Positions 33,359 through 41,485 of a DNA stretch of 64,000 nucleotides are shown piece by piece. The translations under genes and the position numbers were made by a program. The notes under the pieces are model-generated. The model was not told the origin of the DNA. It made no database searches and was given only the letters and a program-made list of their open reading frames with translations. The DNA comes from Peribacillus frigoritolerans_B (GTDB lineage Bacteria > Bacillota > Bacilli > Bacillales > DSM-1321): assembly GCF_044762665.1 (NCBI RefSeq), contig NZ_JBIWES010000003.1, forward strand, positions 248,001 through 312,000, read 5' to 3'. Position 1 is the stretch's first letter; each line of letters opens with the position of its first letter.

Positions 33359-35116
33359 TTATTTGGAATAATCAATTTTCCCAGAGTATTTGAAGCCGTT
33401 AAGTGCACCGTTATTAGAGAATTCGCATGCGTTCTTTGGATCTGGATCAACTATAACTTCGATTAAATATGGTTTACCTGAGTCAACTGCACGTTGCAGA
33501 GCTGGTTTGATATCATCATAATGTGTTACAAGCTCACCACGAACACCCATACCTTCAGCCGTTTTAACAAAGTCGATTCCTCGCTCTTCATTATCACATA
33601 ATTCATTTTTGTAAATTAAGTCCGTAGAAATTTGACGTCCATTATAGAACCAGTTTTGTTGTTGACGAATTAATCCCATTAATGAGTTATTCATACAGAA
33701 AATAATGACCGGAATATCATGCTTTGCAGCTGTAGCAATATCTTGCAATGACATCCCTAAGCTTCCATCACCAAGGATGTTTACACTTTGTCTTTCAGGA
33801 AATGCAAGTTTCGCTGCCATTGCTGCACCAAGGCCCCAACCCATTGTCCCCGCACCACCAGTTAATAAGTAGGTTCTTGGTACATACGTTTCAAATAATT
33901 GAGAGGACCAGATTTGGCTGATACCGCAGTCATGTGATACGAAGGCATCGCGATCCAAGAATTCACGAAGTTCTCGCAATGCACGCTCTTGTCTGATTGG
34001 AAGTGTTGTGTAATCCGTTTTACGTGCCCATTTCTTACGCTCTTCAGTTAAGTCAACTTTAGTACCTACTTCGGCAGTTGCAGCTACATGAGCACCAAGT
34101 GCTTTATGGGCTTCTGCAAGTTTAACCATGAATGTTTTAACATCAGAAACAATACCTAAAACCGTTGGTACAACTTTACCAATTTCCTTATTATCAAGAT
34201 TTACATGGATGATTTTCTTACCGTTTTGTGTGAATACCGAAACATTACCAGTTGAACGATCAGCGAAACGTCCGGCTAGGTTGATTACTAAGTCGGCTTC
34301 AACAATTGTTTTGTTACCGAATGGAGTATCAAGCATCGTTCCCATACGTCCCGCGAATAAAGGGTGATCATTAGGGAATGTATCCATCCCCATGCCAGAA
34401 GTTACTACAGGGATTTGCAGTTCTTCAGCTAACGCTTTCAATTCAATGGTAGCGTTTGCAATGTTGACCCCTCCACCAGAAAGTAAGACCGGTCTTTTAG
34501 CATCTTTTAATAATTCCAATGTTTTCTCTATATCAGCGTCAGAAGCTTGTGGTAAGTTATCGACTGGAGTAGAACCGATAAGCACATCTAAGTCGACTTC
34601 TATTTCAACTTTTTGTTGATCAACTGGTAAATCAAGAAGAACTGGACCTTTTCTGCCAGTAGTAGCTGTTACCCATGCTTCATGGATAAATTCAGCAGCT
34701 TTCGAACCGTCAGTTAAACGGTATGCAGCTTTCGTTACAGGCTTTGCCATTTCAACGATAGGCGCTTCTTGGAATTGCATGGTTCCAATTAAACTATTTT
34801 TTTGTTGACCGGTAATGGCTATCATTGGAATGGAATCCATCCATGCACCGTAAAGTCCAGTTAAGAAATTGGTTCCACCAGGACCTGATGTGGCAGCACA
34901 TACGCCCACTTCACCAGTTGCTCTTGAATAACCATCAGCCATGAAAGCACCCGTTTGTTCGTGACGAACAATATATGATTCAATTTTAGTTAATTCTTTT
35001 ACTGCATCATAGAATGGTAAAATTGCAGCACCCGGTACACCATAAACATGTTTCACCCCTCTTTTTTCTAAATACAAGGCAATTAACTCAGCAGCTGTCA
35101 TTTTTTGTTTAGCCAT
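33359..35116 (-). CDS. ThDP-dependent carboligase, glyoxylate carboligase/acetolactate synthase-like
   Basis: A 585-residue enzyme of the acetohydroxyacid synthase fold. ThDP is bound by GDGSLGMSLQDIATAAKHDIPVIIFCMNN, seen as the GDG-to-NN motif near residue 450. Glu53 (VRHEQ) is the usual cofactor-activating glutamate; true glyoxylate carboligase has Val here. Yet the C-terminal part (LMGLIRQQQNWF, GIDFVKTAEGMG) resembles Gcl more than IlvB. It probably joins or decarboxylates a 2-oxo acid such as glyoxylate, pyruvate or hydroxypyruvate. AAGGGAG sits in the end of the kinase gene, whose stop directly precedes this ATG. Confidence 0.8.
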   Translation of the reverse strand: MAKQKMTAAELIALYLEKRGVKHVYGVPGAAILPFYDAVKELTKIESYIVRHEQTGAFMADGYSRATGEVGVCAATSGPGGTNFLTGLYGAWMDSIPMIAITGQQKNSLIGTMQFQEAPIVEMAKPVTKAAYRLTDGSKAAEFIHEAWVTATTGRKGPVLLDLPVDQQKVEIEVDLDVLIGSTPVDNLPQASDADIEKTLELLKDAKRPVLLSGGGVNIANATIELKALAEELQIPVVTSGMGMDTFPNDHPLFAGRMGTMLDTPFGNKTIVEADLVINLAGRFADRSTGNVSVFTQNGKKIIHVNLDNKEIGKVVPTVLGIVSDVKTFMVKLAEAHKALGAHVAATAEVGTKVDLTEERKKWARKTDYTTLPIRQERALRELREFLDRDAFVSHDCGISQIWSSQLFETYVPRTYLLTGGAGTMGWGLGAAMAAKLAFPERQSVNILGDGSLGMSLQDIATAAKHDIPVIIFCMNNSLMGLIRQQQNWFYNGRQISTDLIYKNELCDNEERGIDFVKTAEGMGVRGELVTHYDDIKPALQRAVDSGKPYLIEVIVDPDPKNACEFSNNGALNGFKYSGKIDYSK

Positions 35117-36571
35117 TTATATCTCTCCCTTTTGATCCTTTTTTATATTTTCAAAGATTTGAGCAATTGAATCTTTATCCCCAACGTTGCCTGGAAATAC
35201 GATATAAGGTGTATCTTTGAACTTAGCTTCACTTCCGGTTAACCATACTGGGACACCGGCGATCGCTTGCCCTAAAATTTTTGCATATTTTATATCTAAG
35301 CCGTCAGTTGCCACATCACTCGAAGTTATACCACCTTTTGCAATGATAAATTTCGGCTTTACTTTTAGTGAGCGAATAACTTTAACTAAAGAACTTGAAA
35401 CAGTTTGACTAATTTTTAAGTTTTCTTCCTTATCTTTCGCACTAATTAAATCCCTACTTGTATAAACAAGCGTATCGCGATTAGAAGAAATATTATGGTC
35501 AACTAATTGACATACTCGTGTTAGCTCTTCATTTCTTGTTTCTTTATTTAGAACTTTCACAACATTCATTTCGATTTGTTCAATCGGGTATTTATTCATT
35601 AGTTCCTTAATTTGTTCCGTAGTTTTATTCGTGTGGGAACCTACTATAATAAATCCACCATTGTTTTGGTTTTCATCATTTGAAACAATCTCATTAGCTG
35701 ATAAATATGGACGATCCTGAATTCCCGCAATCGATTTTACAATAGATGCTGCAGTTCTAAACAAGAATTGCTTGCCAGAATCAATTGCTTTAAGGACAGC
35801 TAATGATACGATGTCTAAATCATAGTAAGATTTAGCATTTACTATAATAGGAGTATTATTGTTAGCAGATAGTAAAATCTCATAAACTTTATCAATGCCA
35901 CCATTATGAATATCTTCAAGTGAAATGATCAAAGCCGACTCTGAAGCTACACTTCCATTTGTCTTCTCTTCAATCCATTTCGGCAAATTAGCAGTATTGA
36001 AACCGAAAACGGAATCATTCGCAAATTCTGTTTCATTTACTGGGACAAGTTGACCATCCATACCTAAATAATGAATATTATCTATGGTGTAACGATGTGC
36101 TTCAAAAAAAGCCGGTATGATTAAATGACCTGAAATTTGTACATCAGCAGTTTTTAATAATTCATCTTGGAGCACATTAATTTCAAGTGGATAATGCCCT
36201 CTTAATGTTGAGTCACTTCTACTGATAATTGAATAATTAATGCCCATTTCCTTAGTAACGTCAACAATGTTTTGGACAATCTCTCTATTGATGTTTTCCG
36301 TTTTTTCTGCATTATAACTTCTTGTGTTTGTTAAAATATAAAGTACACTTCTCTCATCAGATAATCCTTTTTTAATCCAGTCTTTTCCCCAGTCCGTGAT
36401 GACAAAAATATCATGTACCGTTTGGACACCAGTTGGATCATCATCTAAAACGATAAACTTATGTTTTGTTTGTTTTAAATGAGCTTGGATTTTAGCACGA
36501 AGGCTATCATCCGATTTAGAGAAGAGGTCTAAAGTATCCTTTAAACTTAGATATTGGGTTGCGTTTGACAA
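35117..36571 (-). CDS. DUF1537 four-carbon acid sugar kinase family protein
   Basis: A 484-residue kinase of the OtnK/DtnK group. The N-terminal domain holds FIVLDDDPTGVQTVHDI, and the C-terminal nucleotide-binding domain holds GGFIIVGSHTNKTTEQI, FIIAKGGITSSDVATDG and VFPGNVGDKDS. Known members phosphorylate threonate, erythronate, 3-oxo-tetronates or 3-oxo-isoapionate. Here the partners are transketolase and a ThDP enzyme instead of the usual dehydrogenase and aldolase pair. AAAGGGGGAGG favours a TTG start at 36571 over ATGATG at 36592, which has no ribosome binding site. Confidence 0.85.
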   Translation of the reverse strand: MSNATQYLSLKDTLDLFSKSDDSLRAKIQAHLKQTKHKFIVLDDDPTGVQTVHDIFVITDWGKDWIKKGLSDERSVLYILTNTRSYNAEKTENINREIVQNIVDVTKEMGINYSIISRSDSTLRGHYPLEINVLQDELLKTADVQISGHLIIPAFFEAHRYTIDNIHYLGMDGQLVPVNETEFANDSVFGFNTANLPKWIEEKTNGSVASESALIISLEDIHNGGIDKVYEILLSANNNTPIIVNAKSYYDLDIVSLAVLKAIDSGKQFLFRTAASIVKSIAGIQDRPYLSANEIVSNDENQNNGGFIIVGSHTNKTTEQIKELMNKYPIEQIEMNVVKVLNKETRNEELTRVCQLVDHNISSNRDTLVYTSRDLISAKDKEENLKISQTVSSSLVKVIRSLKVKPKFIIAKGGITSSDVATDGLDIKYAKILGQAIAGVPVWLTGSEAKFKDTPYIVFPGNVGDKDSIAQIFENIKKDQKGEI

Positions 36572-36603
36572 AAACCCTCCCCCTTTCATCATCTAAAATG
36601 TGA

Positions 36604-37551
36604 TTAACTAGTTACTCTATGTCCTAATAATTCATTTGCAGTAGAAACAATACGGTGTGCTCTTAATTCAAACAAATCAAGTAATTCATCCATTTTTCCT
36701 GAAACCCCAAAACGGTCATTTGTACCGATTCTTCTTAATTTAGCCGGTTGGCTTTCTGATAATACTTCAGCAACAGCACTACCTAATCCACCTATAATTG
36801 AATGCTCTTCAACTGTGATAACATGTTTTGTTTTCGCAGCAGATGCAATAATGGCTTCTTTATCAATAGGTTTAATTGTATGAATGTGTAAAAGTTCAGC
36901 GCTAACACCTTGCTTTTCCAATTCACCTACTGCTTTTAGTGATTCATCAAGCATTATCCCAGTACTGATGATTGTAATATCAGACCCTTCACGGTATTTA
37001 ATTGCTTTACCTATTTTGAATGGTTCTTCTTTTTTTGTAACGATTGGTACTGGTAATTTGCCAACACGCAGGTAAATTGGTCCGTCATGGTAATAAGCAG
37101 CTTCTACTGCTTTTTCCATTTCAACCGCATCAGCTGGAACAATTACAGTCATACGTGGAAGTGAGCGCATTAAAGAAATATCTTCAAGCGGTAAATGTGT
37201 TGCACCTTCTTGAGCAGCTGATGTACCAGCGTTATGACCGACAATTTTCACATTGTTATTTGAATAACATACAGAAATTCTCATTTGATCAAATGCACGC
37301 CCAGTAAGGAAGTTTGCATAAGCATTCGCAAATGGTACTTTACCTGCTACCGCCATACCAGCTGCAGTACCTACTAAATCACATTCAGAAATACCGATGT
37401 TGAAAAAGCGTTCCGGAAATCTATTTTTATATAGATTTGTCATATTTGATTTTGCACAGTCCGCGTCAAGTACCACTAAATTATCATGTTTTTCTCCAAG
37501 TCTAATTAGTGCATCAGCAAAACCTTTACGTGGTGCTTCTTGATTTGCCAT
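36604..37551 (-). CDS. Transketolase-like C-terminal subunit
   Basis: A 315-residue protein corresponding to the pyrimidine-binding and C-terminal domains of transketolase. It contains FFNIGISECDLVGTAAGMAVAGK, with the catalytic Glu, FDQMRISVCYSNNNVKIVG and TVEEHSIIGGLGSA. Split transketolases act on non-standard ketol donors, for example apulose-4-phosphate transketolase. Its start is 1 base after the stop of the N-terminal subunit, and AAGGAG lies in that gene's last codons, so the two are coupled. Confidence 0.88.
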   Translation of the reverse strand: MANQEAPRKGFADALIRLGEKHDNLVVLDADCAKSNMTNLYKNRFPERFFNIGISECDLVGTAAGMAVAGKVPFANAYANFLTGRAFDQMRISVCYSNNNVKIVGHNAGTSAAQEGATHLPLEDISLMRSLPRMTVIVPADAVEMEKAVEAAYYHDGPIYLRVGKLPVPIVTKKEEPFKIGKAIKYREGSDITIISTGIMLDESLKAVGELEKQGVSAELLHIHTIKPIDKEAIIASAAKTKHVITVEEHSIIGGLGSAVAEVLSESQPAKLRRIGTNDRFGVSGKMDELLDLFELRAHRIVSTANELLGHRVTS

Positions 37552-37552
37552 C

Positions 37553-38377
37553 TTAAGCCAACTCCTTTAAAGCGATTTCTAATTGCTCATCATTCGGAGC
37601 CATTCCATGCCAATCATGTGTATCTTCCATGAATGAAACTCCCTTGCCTTTAACCGTATGAGCTAGAATTGCAGTAGGTCTGCCTTTAGTGCGTTTAGCT
37701 TCTTTATACGCTTCATTAACTGCATTAATATCATGACCATCAATTTCAACAACGTGCCAACCGAAAGCTCTAAATTTATCACCAAGATTTTTTACACCTT
37801 TTACATTTTCAACAAAATCATCAAGTTGAATTTTGTTCCAGTCGATAATCGCACAAACGTTATCAAGATTGTAATGTGCAGTTGTCATTGCTGCTTCCCA
37901 TACTTGACCTTCTTGTAATTCTCCATCACCAATCATGCAATATGATCTTCTATTGCTACCATCTAGTTTTGCAATTAATCCAACACCATTAGCTACTGAT
38001 AATCCTTGACCAAGTGATCCTGAAGATATGTCTACACCTGGAATATGCTCTCCACATGGATGTCCATGTAACCTGCCGTCAACATCCCTGAATGTCATTA
38101 ACTCTTCAACTGGGAAGAAACCTTTTTCAGCTAATACTGAATAAAATACAGGTGTACAATGACCCTTAGATAGGAAGAAACAATCTCGGTCTTGCCAATC
38201 TGGGTTTTTAGGATCAACATTCATGTGTTCAAAAAATAGGACGGACATTAGTTCAGTTGCTGATAAAGAACCACCGGGATGACCACTTCCAGCATGGTTC
38301 GTCATTTTAACTATGTGCCGGCGAATCGTTTTCGTTAGATTATTATAAAATTTGCTTTTCTCTTTAGAAAAATCCAC
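37553..38377 (-). CDS. Transketolase-like N-terminal subunit
   Basis: A 274-residue ThDP pyrophosphate-binding half of transketolase, with NHAGSGHPGGSLSATELM, LSKGHCTPVFYSVLAE, SSGSLGQGLSVANG and the metal motif GDGELQEGQVWEA ending in IIDWN. The start is GTG at 38377, with AGGAGGA 6 bases upstream; the longer frame from 38410 reads through the ribosome binding site. It is the first gene of a five-gene operon with a good promoter and flanking IclR-type motifs. Confidence 0.88.
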   Translation of the reverse strand: MDFSKEKSKFYNNLTKTIRRHIVKMTNHAGSGHPGGSLSATELMSVLFFEHMNVDPKNPDWQDRDCFFLSKGHCTPVFYSVLAEKGFFPVEELMTFRDVDGRLHGHPCGEHIPGVDISSGSLGQGLSVANGVGLIAKLDGSNRRSYCMIGDGELQEGQVWEAAMTTAHYNLDNVCAIIDWNKIQLDDFVENVKGVKNLGDKFRAFGWHVVEIDGHDINAVNEAYKEAKRTKGRPTAILAHTVKGKGVSFMEDTHDWHGMAPNDEQLEIALKELA

Positions 38378-38400
38378 TAGTACTCCTCCTTTTAGTCGCG

Positions 38401-38422
38401 TAATAAGCAACGTAGTTTCATT
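38401..38422. promoter_or_regulatory. IclR-type operator motif, copy 1
   Basis: AATAAGCAAC-GTA-GTTTCATT contains the core GCAAC-N3-GTTTC at 38407-38419, between the promoter and the transketolase ribosome binding site. Confidence 0.6.
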
Positions 38423-38440
38423 TAATAATTAAAAAAATAA

Positions 38441-38472
38441 GCATTTCGTTGCTTATTAACTAACCTTGTTTC
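38441..38472. promoter_or_regulatory. IclR-type operator motifs, copies 2 and 3
   Basis: An inverted half copy (GCATTTCGTTGC, 38441-38452, reverse of GCAAC-N3-ATGC) is followed by CTAAC-CTT-GTTTC at 38460-38472, which fits the core with one mismatch. Both lie just downstream of the -10 box. Confidence 0.5.
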
Positions 38473-38480
38473 TTATTTTG

Positions 38481-38509
38481 ATATTATCACCGTTTTTTGA
38501 ATATTTCAA
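38481..38509 (-). promoter_or_regulatory. Sigma-A promoter of the transketolase/ThDP operon
   Basis: On the minus strand TTGAAA (38504-38509) and TAATAT (38481-38486) are 17 bases apart, with the IclR-type motifs immediately downstream. Confidence 0.6.
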
Positions 38510-38597
38510 GTATTTTCGCCATTAAATTTTTTATAAATATTTTTGAAGGACAAAAGGTCAGAGTGCCTATTCGAAGATAAACTTGAATCAATGAATT

Positions 38598-38634
38598 TCT
38601 ACAAAAAAAGAACTGGCCTTATACCAATTCTTTC
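38598..38634. repeat. Degraded copy of the IclR-gene terminator
   Basis: A 37-base stretch is nearly the same as the terminator at 38998-39036 (both run CTACAAAAAAA, then CTTATACCAATTCTTT), with a few changes and a weaker stem. The two copies flank a GC-rich repeat and an IS1182-like relic, as if an insertion had duplicated its target. Confidence 0.6.
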
Positions 38635-38654
38635 AGACTGTAAACAATTCGAAC

Positions 38655-38772
38655 GTTGCCTCCAGGCACTCGCTTTCCGAGGGCGGTCCGCCCTCGGCGC
38701 CTTCGCGCCTACGGGGTCTCCCCTGAACTCGCTTTTCCCGCAGGAGTCTCGCACCCTCCGTTCCAAGGCAAC
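38655..38772. repeat. GC-rich palindromic repeat element, copy A
   Basis: A 118-base element bounded by GTTGCCT and AGGCAAC. It is far more GC-rich than its surroundings and contains stacked hairpins: CCGAGGGCG-GTC-CGCCCTCGG, GGCGC-CTTC-GCGCC and GGGG-TCT-CCCC. It resembles the dispersed repeats often seen between genes in Bacillaceae. A diverged copy lies at 49271-49370 in the opposite orientation. A 79-codon open frame over it is not a gene. Confidence 0.7.
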
Positions 38773-38853
38773 TTTGTTTTAACTTTTAGAAACCCTTTTT
38801 GCCTAAAGTCTCCATTACTACACATGTGAAAGCGAGTGCGAATAAACGGTAAT

Positions 38854-38990
38854 TAAAAAAGAAAATCGTTCGTAAGGAAACAAGAGCTTATCAAGGACAC
38901 CTTCAAGATGAAATAAATCAAGATCGGACAAACCATGGAAAGAAGCCTTTTCCACCTGATAAATTTGATAAGGAAGAAAAATTCCTAACC
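38854..38990 (+). pseudogene. IS1182-like transposase fragment
   Basis: The plus strand encodes RKETRAYQGHLQDEINQDR followed by TNHGKKPFPPDKFDKEEKF. The NHGKKPFPP stretch matches the charged linker region of IS1182-family transposases as I remember it. There is no start, and the frame runs into the adjacent terminator. Only about 45 codons remain. Confidence 0.5.
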
Positions 38991-38997
38991 CCTTTTG

Positions 38998-39036
38998 TCT
39001 ACAAAAAAAAGAATTGGTCTTATACCAATTCTTTTT
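38998..39036 (-). terminator. Terminator of the IclR regulator gene
   Basis: AAAAAGAATTGGT pairs with ACCAATTCTTTTT over CTTAT, with eight T following on the minus strand. It lies 11 bases past the stop codon. A degraded copy is at 38598-38634. Confidence 0.85.
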
Positions 39037-39046
39037 TTCACATTAT

Positions 39047-39802
39047 TTAATTGTCTGTGTAACCAAGCCTTTTGGAAATCTTTTTACCAATATCCATTAT
39101 AATTGGTTTAATTTCAGTTAATCTTTCTTCAGTCATTCGGATGCTTGGTCCTGATATACTGACAGCAGCTGTAATTTTCTTCCGATTATCAAAAATTGGC
39201 GCTGCAATACAGGTGATTCCTTGTTCATTTTCTTCAACTTCCCTACCAATACCTTCGTTCCTGATTTTTCCCAATTCTTTAAAAAAAGATTCCTTATCTA
39301 TAATCGTATGTTCAGTATGTTTTGGTAAACCATGCTTGTCAATTATATCTACGATCTCATTTAATGGCAGATGGGCTAAGATTACCTTCCCAACTGCCGT
39401 ACAATGCATTGGGGCCCGTCTCCCTACTTGTGAATGTGTTCTAAGGGTTTCACTTCCCTCAAGTTTTTCAATATAGATTACCTCTCCTTGATCATATACG
39501 GTCAAGTGGATCACTTCATTAATATGTGATTCTAACTCTTCCAGAAAAGGTTTAGCCTGAGTTCTCAAGTCAATAGATTCAAGTAGCATCGAACTTAATT
39601 CTAAATATTTATAGCCTAATCTATATTTTTTAGTTTCAGGATTTTGTTCGATGAATCCATGATCTACAAGAGTACTTAATAATCTGAATATAGAGCTTTT
39701 ATTTAAATCTAGGTTGGAGGCCAGCTCAGTAACCCCAATCCCTTCTTTACGCTTGCTCACTAATGAAATAATTGTTAACGCCCTATCTACTGACTTAACC
39801 AT
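39047..39802 (-). CDS. IclR-family regulator (AllR/KdgR-like)
   Basis: A 251-residue regulator with an N-terminal winged helix (VKSVDRALTIISLVSKRKEGIGVTELA in pieces, then LNKSSIFRLLSTLV) and a C-terminal ligand domain (GRRAPMHCTAVGKVILAHL, EENEQGITCIAAPIFD, AAVSISGPSIRM). IclR proteins of this group often bind glyoxylate, pyruvate or sugar acids. It lies between the transketolase operon and the second allantoinase and is the best candidate for the GCAAC-N3-GTTTC motifs around it. TTAACCTC gives a modest GAGGTTAA ribosome binding site. Confidence 0.88.
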   Translation of the reverse strand: MVKSVDRALTIISLVSKRKEGIGVTELASNLDLNKSSIFRLLSTLVDHGFIEQNPETKKYRLGYKYLELSSMLLESIDLRTQAKPFLEELESHINEVIHLTVYDQGEVIYIEKLEGSETLRTHSQVGRRAPMHCTAVGKVILAHLPLNEIVDIIDKHGLPKHTEHTIIDKESFFKELGKIRNEGIGREVEENEQGITCIAAPIFDNRKKITAAVSISGPSIRMTEERLTEIKPIIMDIGKKISKRLGYTDN

Positions 39803-39902
39803 TTATATTAACCTCCGATTAAATCCTAAATTACTGATCCTGTTTCTTTATCTTACCACAAGAGCAATCCACAGACATAATACCATTCAAAAAATAAAAC
39901 AA

Positions 39903-39960
39903 AAAGAAGGTATGACGCCATTAAGAGCAACTTAAGTGCCCTTTTAGGTCAACCTTCTTT
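39903..39960 (-). terminator. Terminator after the second allantoinase
   Basis: AAAGAAGGT pairs with ACCTTCTTT around a 40-base loop; on the minus strand TTTTTGTTTTATTTT follows. It begins 9 bases past the stop codon. Confidence 0.7.
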
Positions 39961-39968
39961 AAATAACT

Positions 39969-41351
39969 TTATGCTTGTACGAAACTACTTTTTGCCGAAA
40001 TGAACTTCCCAATTGGATGACTTACTATCCCTTGCTCAAAATCAAATACCAGTTGTCCTCTTACAAACGTTTTCGTCACTCGACAGTTAATTTTTCTTCC
40101 AACATAAGGGCTTTGTTGATGACGGTAATACAAATCTTCTGGCTGAATGGTGTATGATTTATTTGGATCAAGGAGAATGATATCAGCGTCATAGGAAACT
40201 TTAATGCTTCCTTTATTTCTTAAGTTAAATATTTCTGCAGGTTTTGTCGCAATCATCTTTGAAAATTCACTTACAGAAACCCCACGTTTCTTAACAGCCT
40301 CGTCAAACATTAAATCAACATTATTTTGGCAGCCACTAATCCCTCCCCACACATCAAACATATTATTGCTGTTGCTCTGCTTCATTTCTGGAGGACATGG
40401 GGAATGGTCTGAGGCCAGGATATCAATTTTCCCCTCCTTAAGAGCTTCCCATAATTTATCTTGTTCTGTTTTAGTGCGAAGCGGTGGGGCGCATTTCGCA
40501 ACAGGTCCTACCCTTTCAAAGGTTTCAATATCTAACGTGAAATAGTGAGGACACGATTCTATCGTAACCTCTTGGCCTAGTTTACGTGCTTTAAGGATTT
40601 CTTCAACAGCCTCTTCACTGCTAATATGAACAAAATGTAATTTACATCCAGTCTCTTTACCTAATAACAAAGCACGTTTTACAGCATCAACCTCAGTAAA
40701 TATGGGGCGGGACTCAGCATAATCTTTTGCTGTTGTCTTCCCTTGTTTTTTCTTTTCAATTGCCAGTTTATCAGTAAGCTCTGCATTCTCAGCATGTATG
40801 GATAAAATATGCCCCAATTCCGATAGTTTTTTCATACCTTGATATAGAGTAAAATCATCAACATTTTTAAAATCTCCAATTTCCTCACTACCACATGTTG
40901 CCATAAAACATTTGAAGGCCACAACACCTTCGTTAGAAAGGGCTTCTAAATCTTCGAGATTATCAGGAACTAATCCACCATACAAAGCATAATCAACGTA
41001 CGCCTTATTTTCAGCAGATTTTAATTTTAAATGCAGTGAACTCTTTGTAGTCGTTGCCGGCAAAGCGTTTAATGGCATATCAACAAATGATGTTGTCCCT
41101 CCTGCAGCTAGTGCTTGAGTTCCTGTTACAAACCCTTCCCACTCCGTTCTGCCTGGCTCGCAAATATGGACATGGGCATCTATCATCCCAGGCATGACAT
41201 ATTGATGAGAGGCATCTATAATTTCAGCAGATTCCCCGACTATTTCTTTTGAAATTTCTGCAATTTTACCATTAAGTATACCGATATCCAGTTGTTCTAC
41301 TGAATTTTCAAATACTACATTTCCGTTCTTTATAACTAAATCAAACTTCAT
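39969..41351 (-). CDS. allB: Allantoinase (second copy)
   Basis: A 460-residue cyclic amidohydrolase starting at MKFDLVIKNG (ATG 41351, with AAGGGGG upstream). Metal ligands are DAHVHICEPGRTEWEG, the lysine in FKCFMATCG, SIHAENAEL, LHFVHISS and ASDHSPCP. It is a clear paralogue of the copy at 26598-27950 but not a recent duplicate, since the two differ through most of their length. It follows an NCS1 permease and may hydrolyse allantoin or a related hydantoin or imide. Confidence 0.88.
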   Translation of the reverse strand: MKFDLVIKNGNVVFENSVEQLDIGILNGKIAEISKEIVGESAEIIDASHQYVMPGMIDAHVHICEPGRTEWEGFVTGTQALAAGGTTSFVDMPLNALPATTTKSSLHLKLKSAENKAYVDYALYGGLVPDNLEDLEALSNEGVVAFKCFMATCGSEEIGDFKNVDDFTLYQGMKKLSELGHILSIHAENAELTDKLAIEKKKQGKTTAKDYAESRPIFTEVDAVKRALLLGKETGCKLHFVHISSEEAVEEILKARKLGQEVTIESCPHYFTLDIETFERVGPVAKCAPPLRTKTEQDKLWEALKEGKIDILASDHSPCPPEMKQSNSNNMFDVWGGISGCQNNVDLMFDEAVKKRGVSVSEFSKMIATKPAEIFNLRNKGSIKVSYDADIILLDPNKSYTIQPEDLYYRHQQSPYVGRKINCRVTKTFVRGQLVFDFEQGIVSHPIGKFISAKSSFVQA

Positions 41352-41485
41352 TCTCCCAACCCCCTTTTTTGAAATTTTCTGTATATTGGCATTACTCAAC
41401 TGCCTTGTTTATTTCATCCTCAGATTGCATCAATCCATTATAAATAGACAGAGAGAATAACCCCAGGAAACATAGAAATACAGGT

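Noticed and set aside
33359..35116. Calling the ThDP enzyme glyoxylate carboligase (gcl) outright
   Set aside because: The diagnostic Val is Glu (residue 53), and no tartronate semialdehyde reductase or glycerate kinase is seen nearby.
38543..38782. 79-codon plus-strand frame
   Set aside because: It is formed by the GC-rich repeat element and the degraded terminator copy; no protein similarity.
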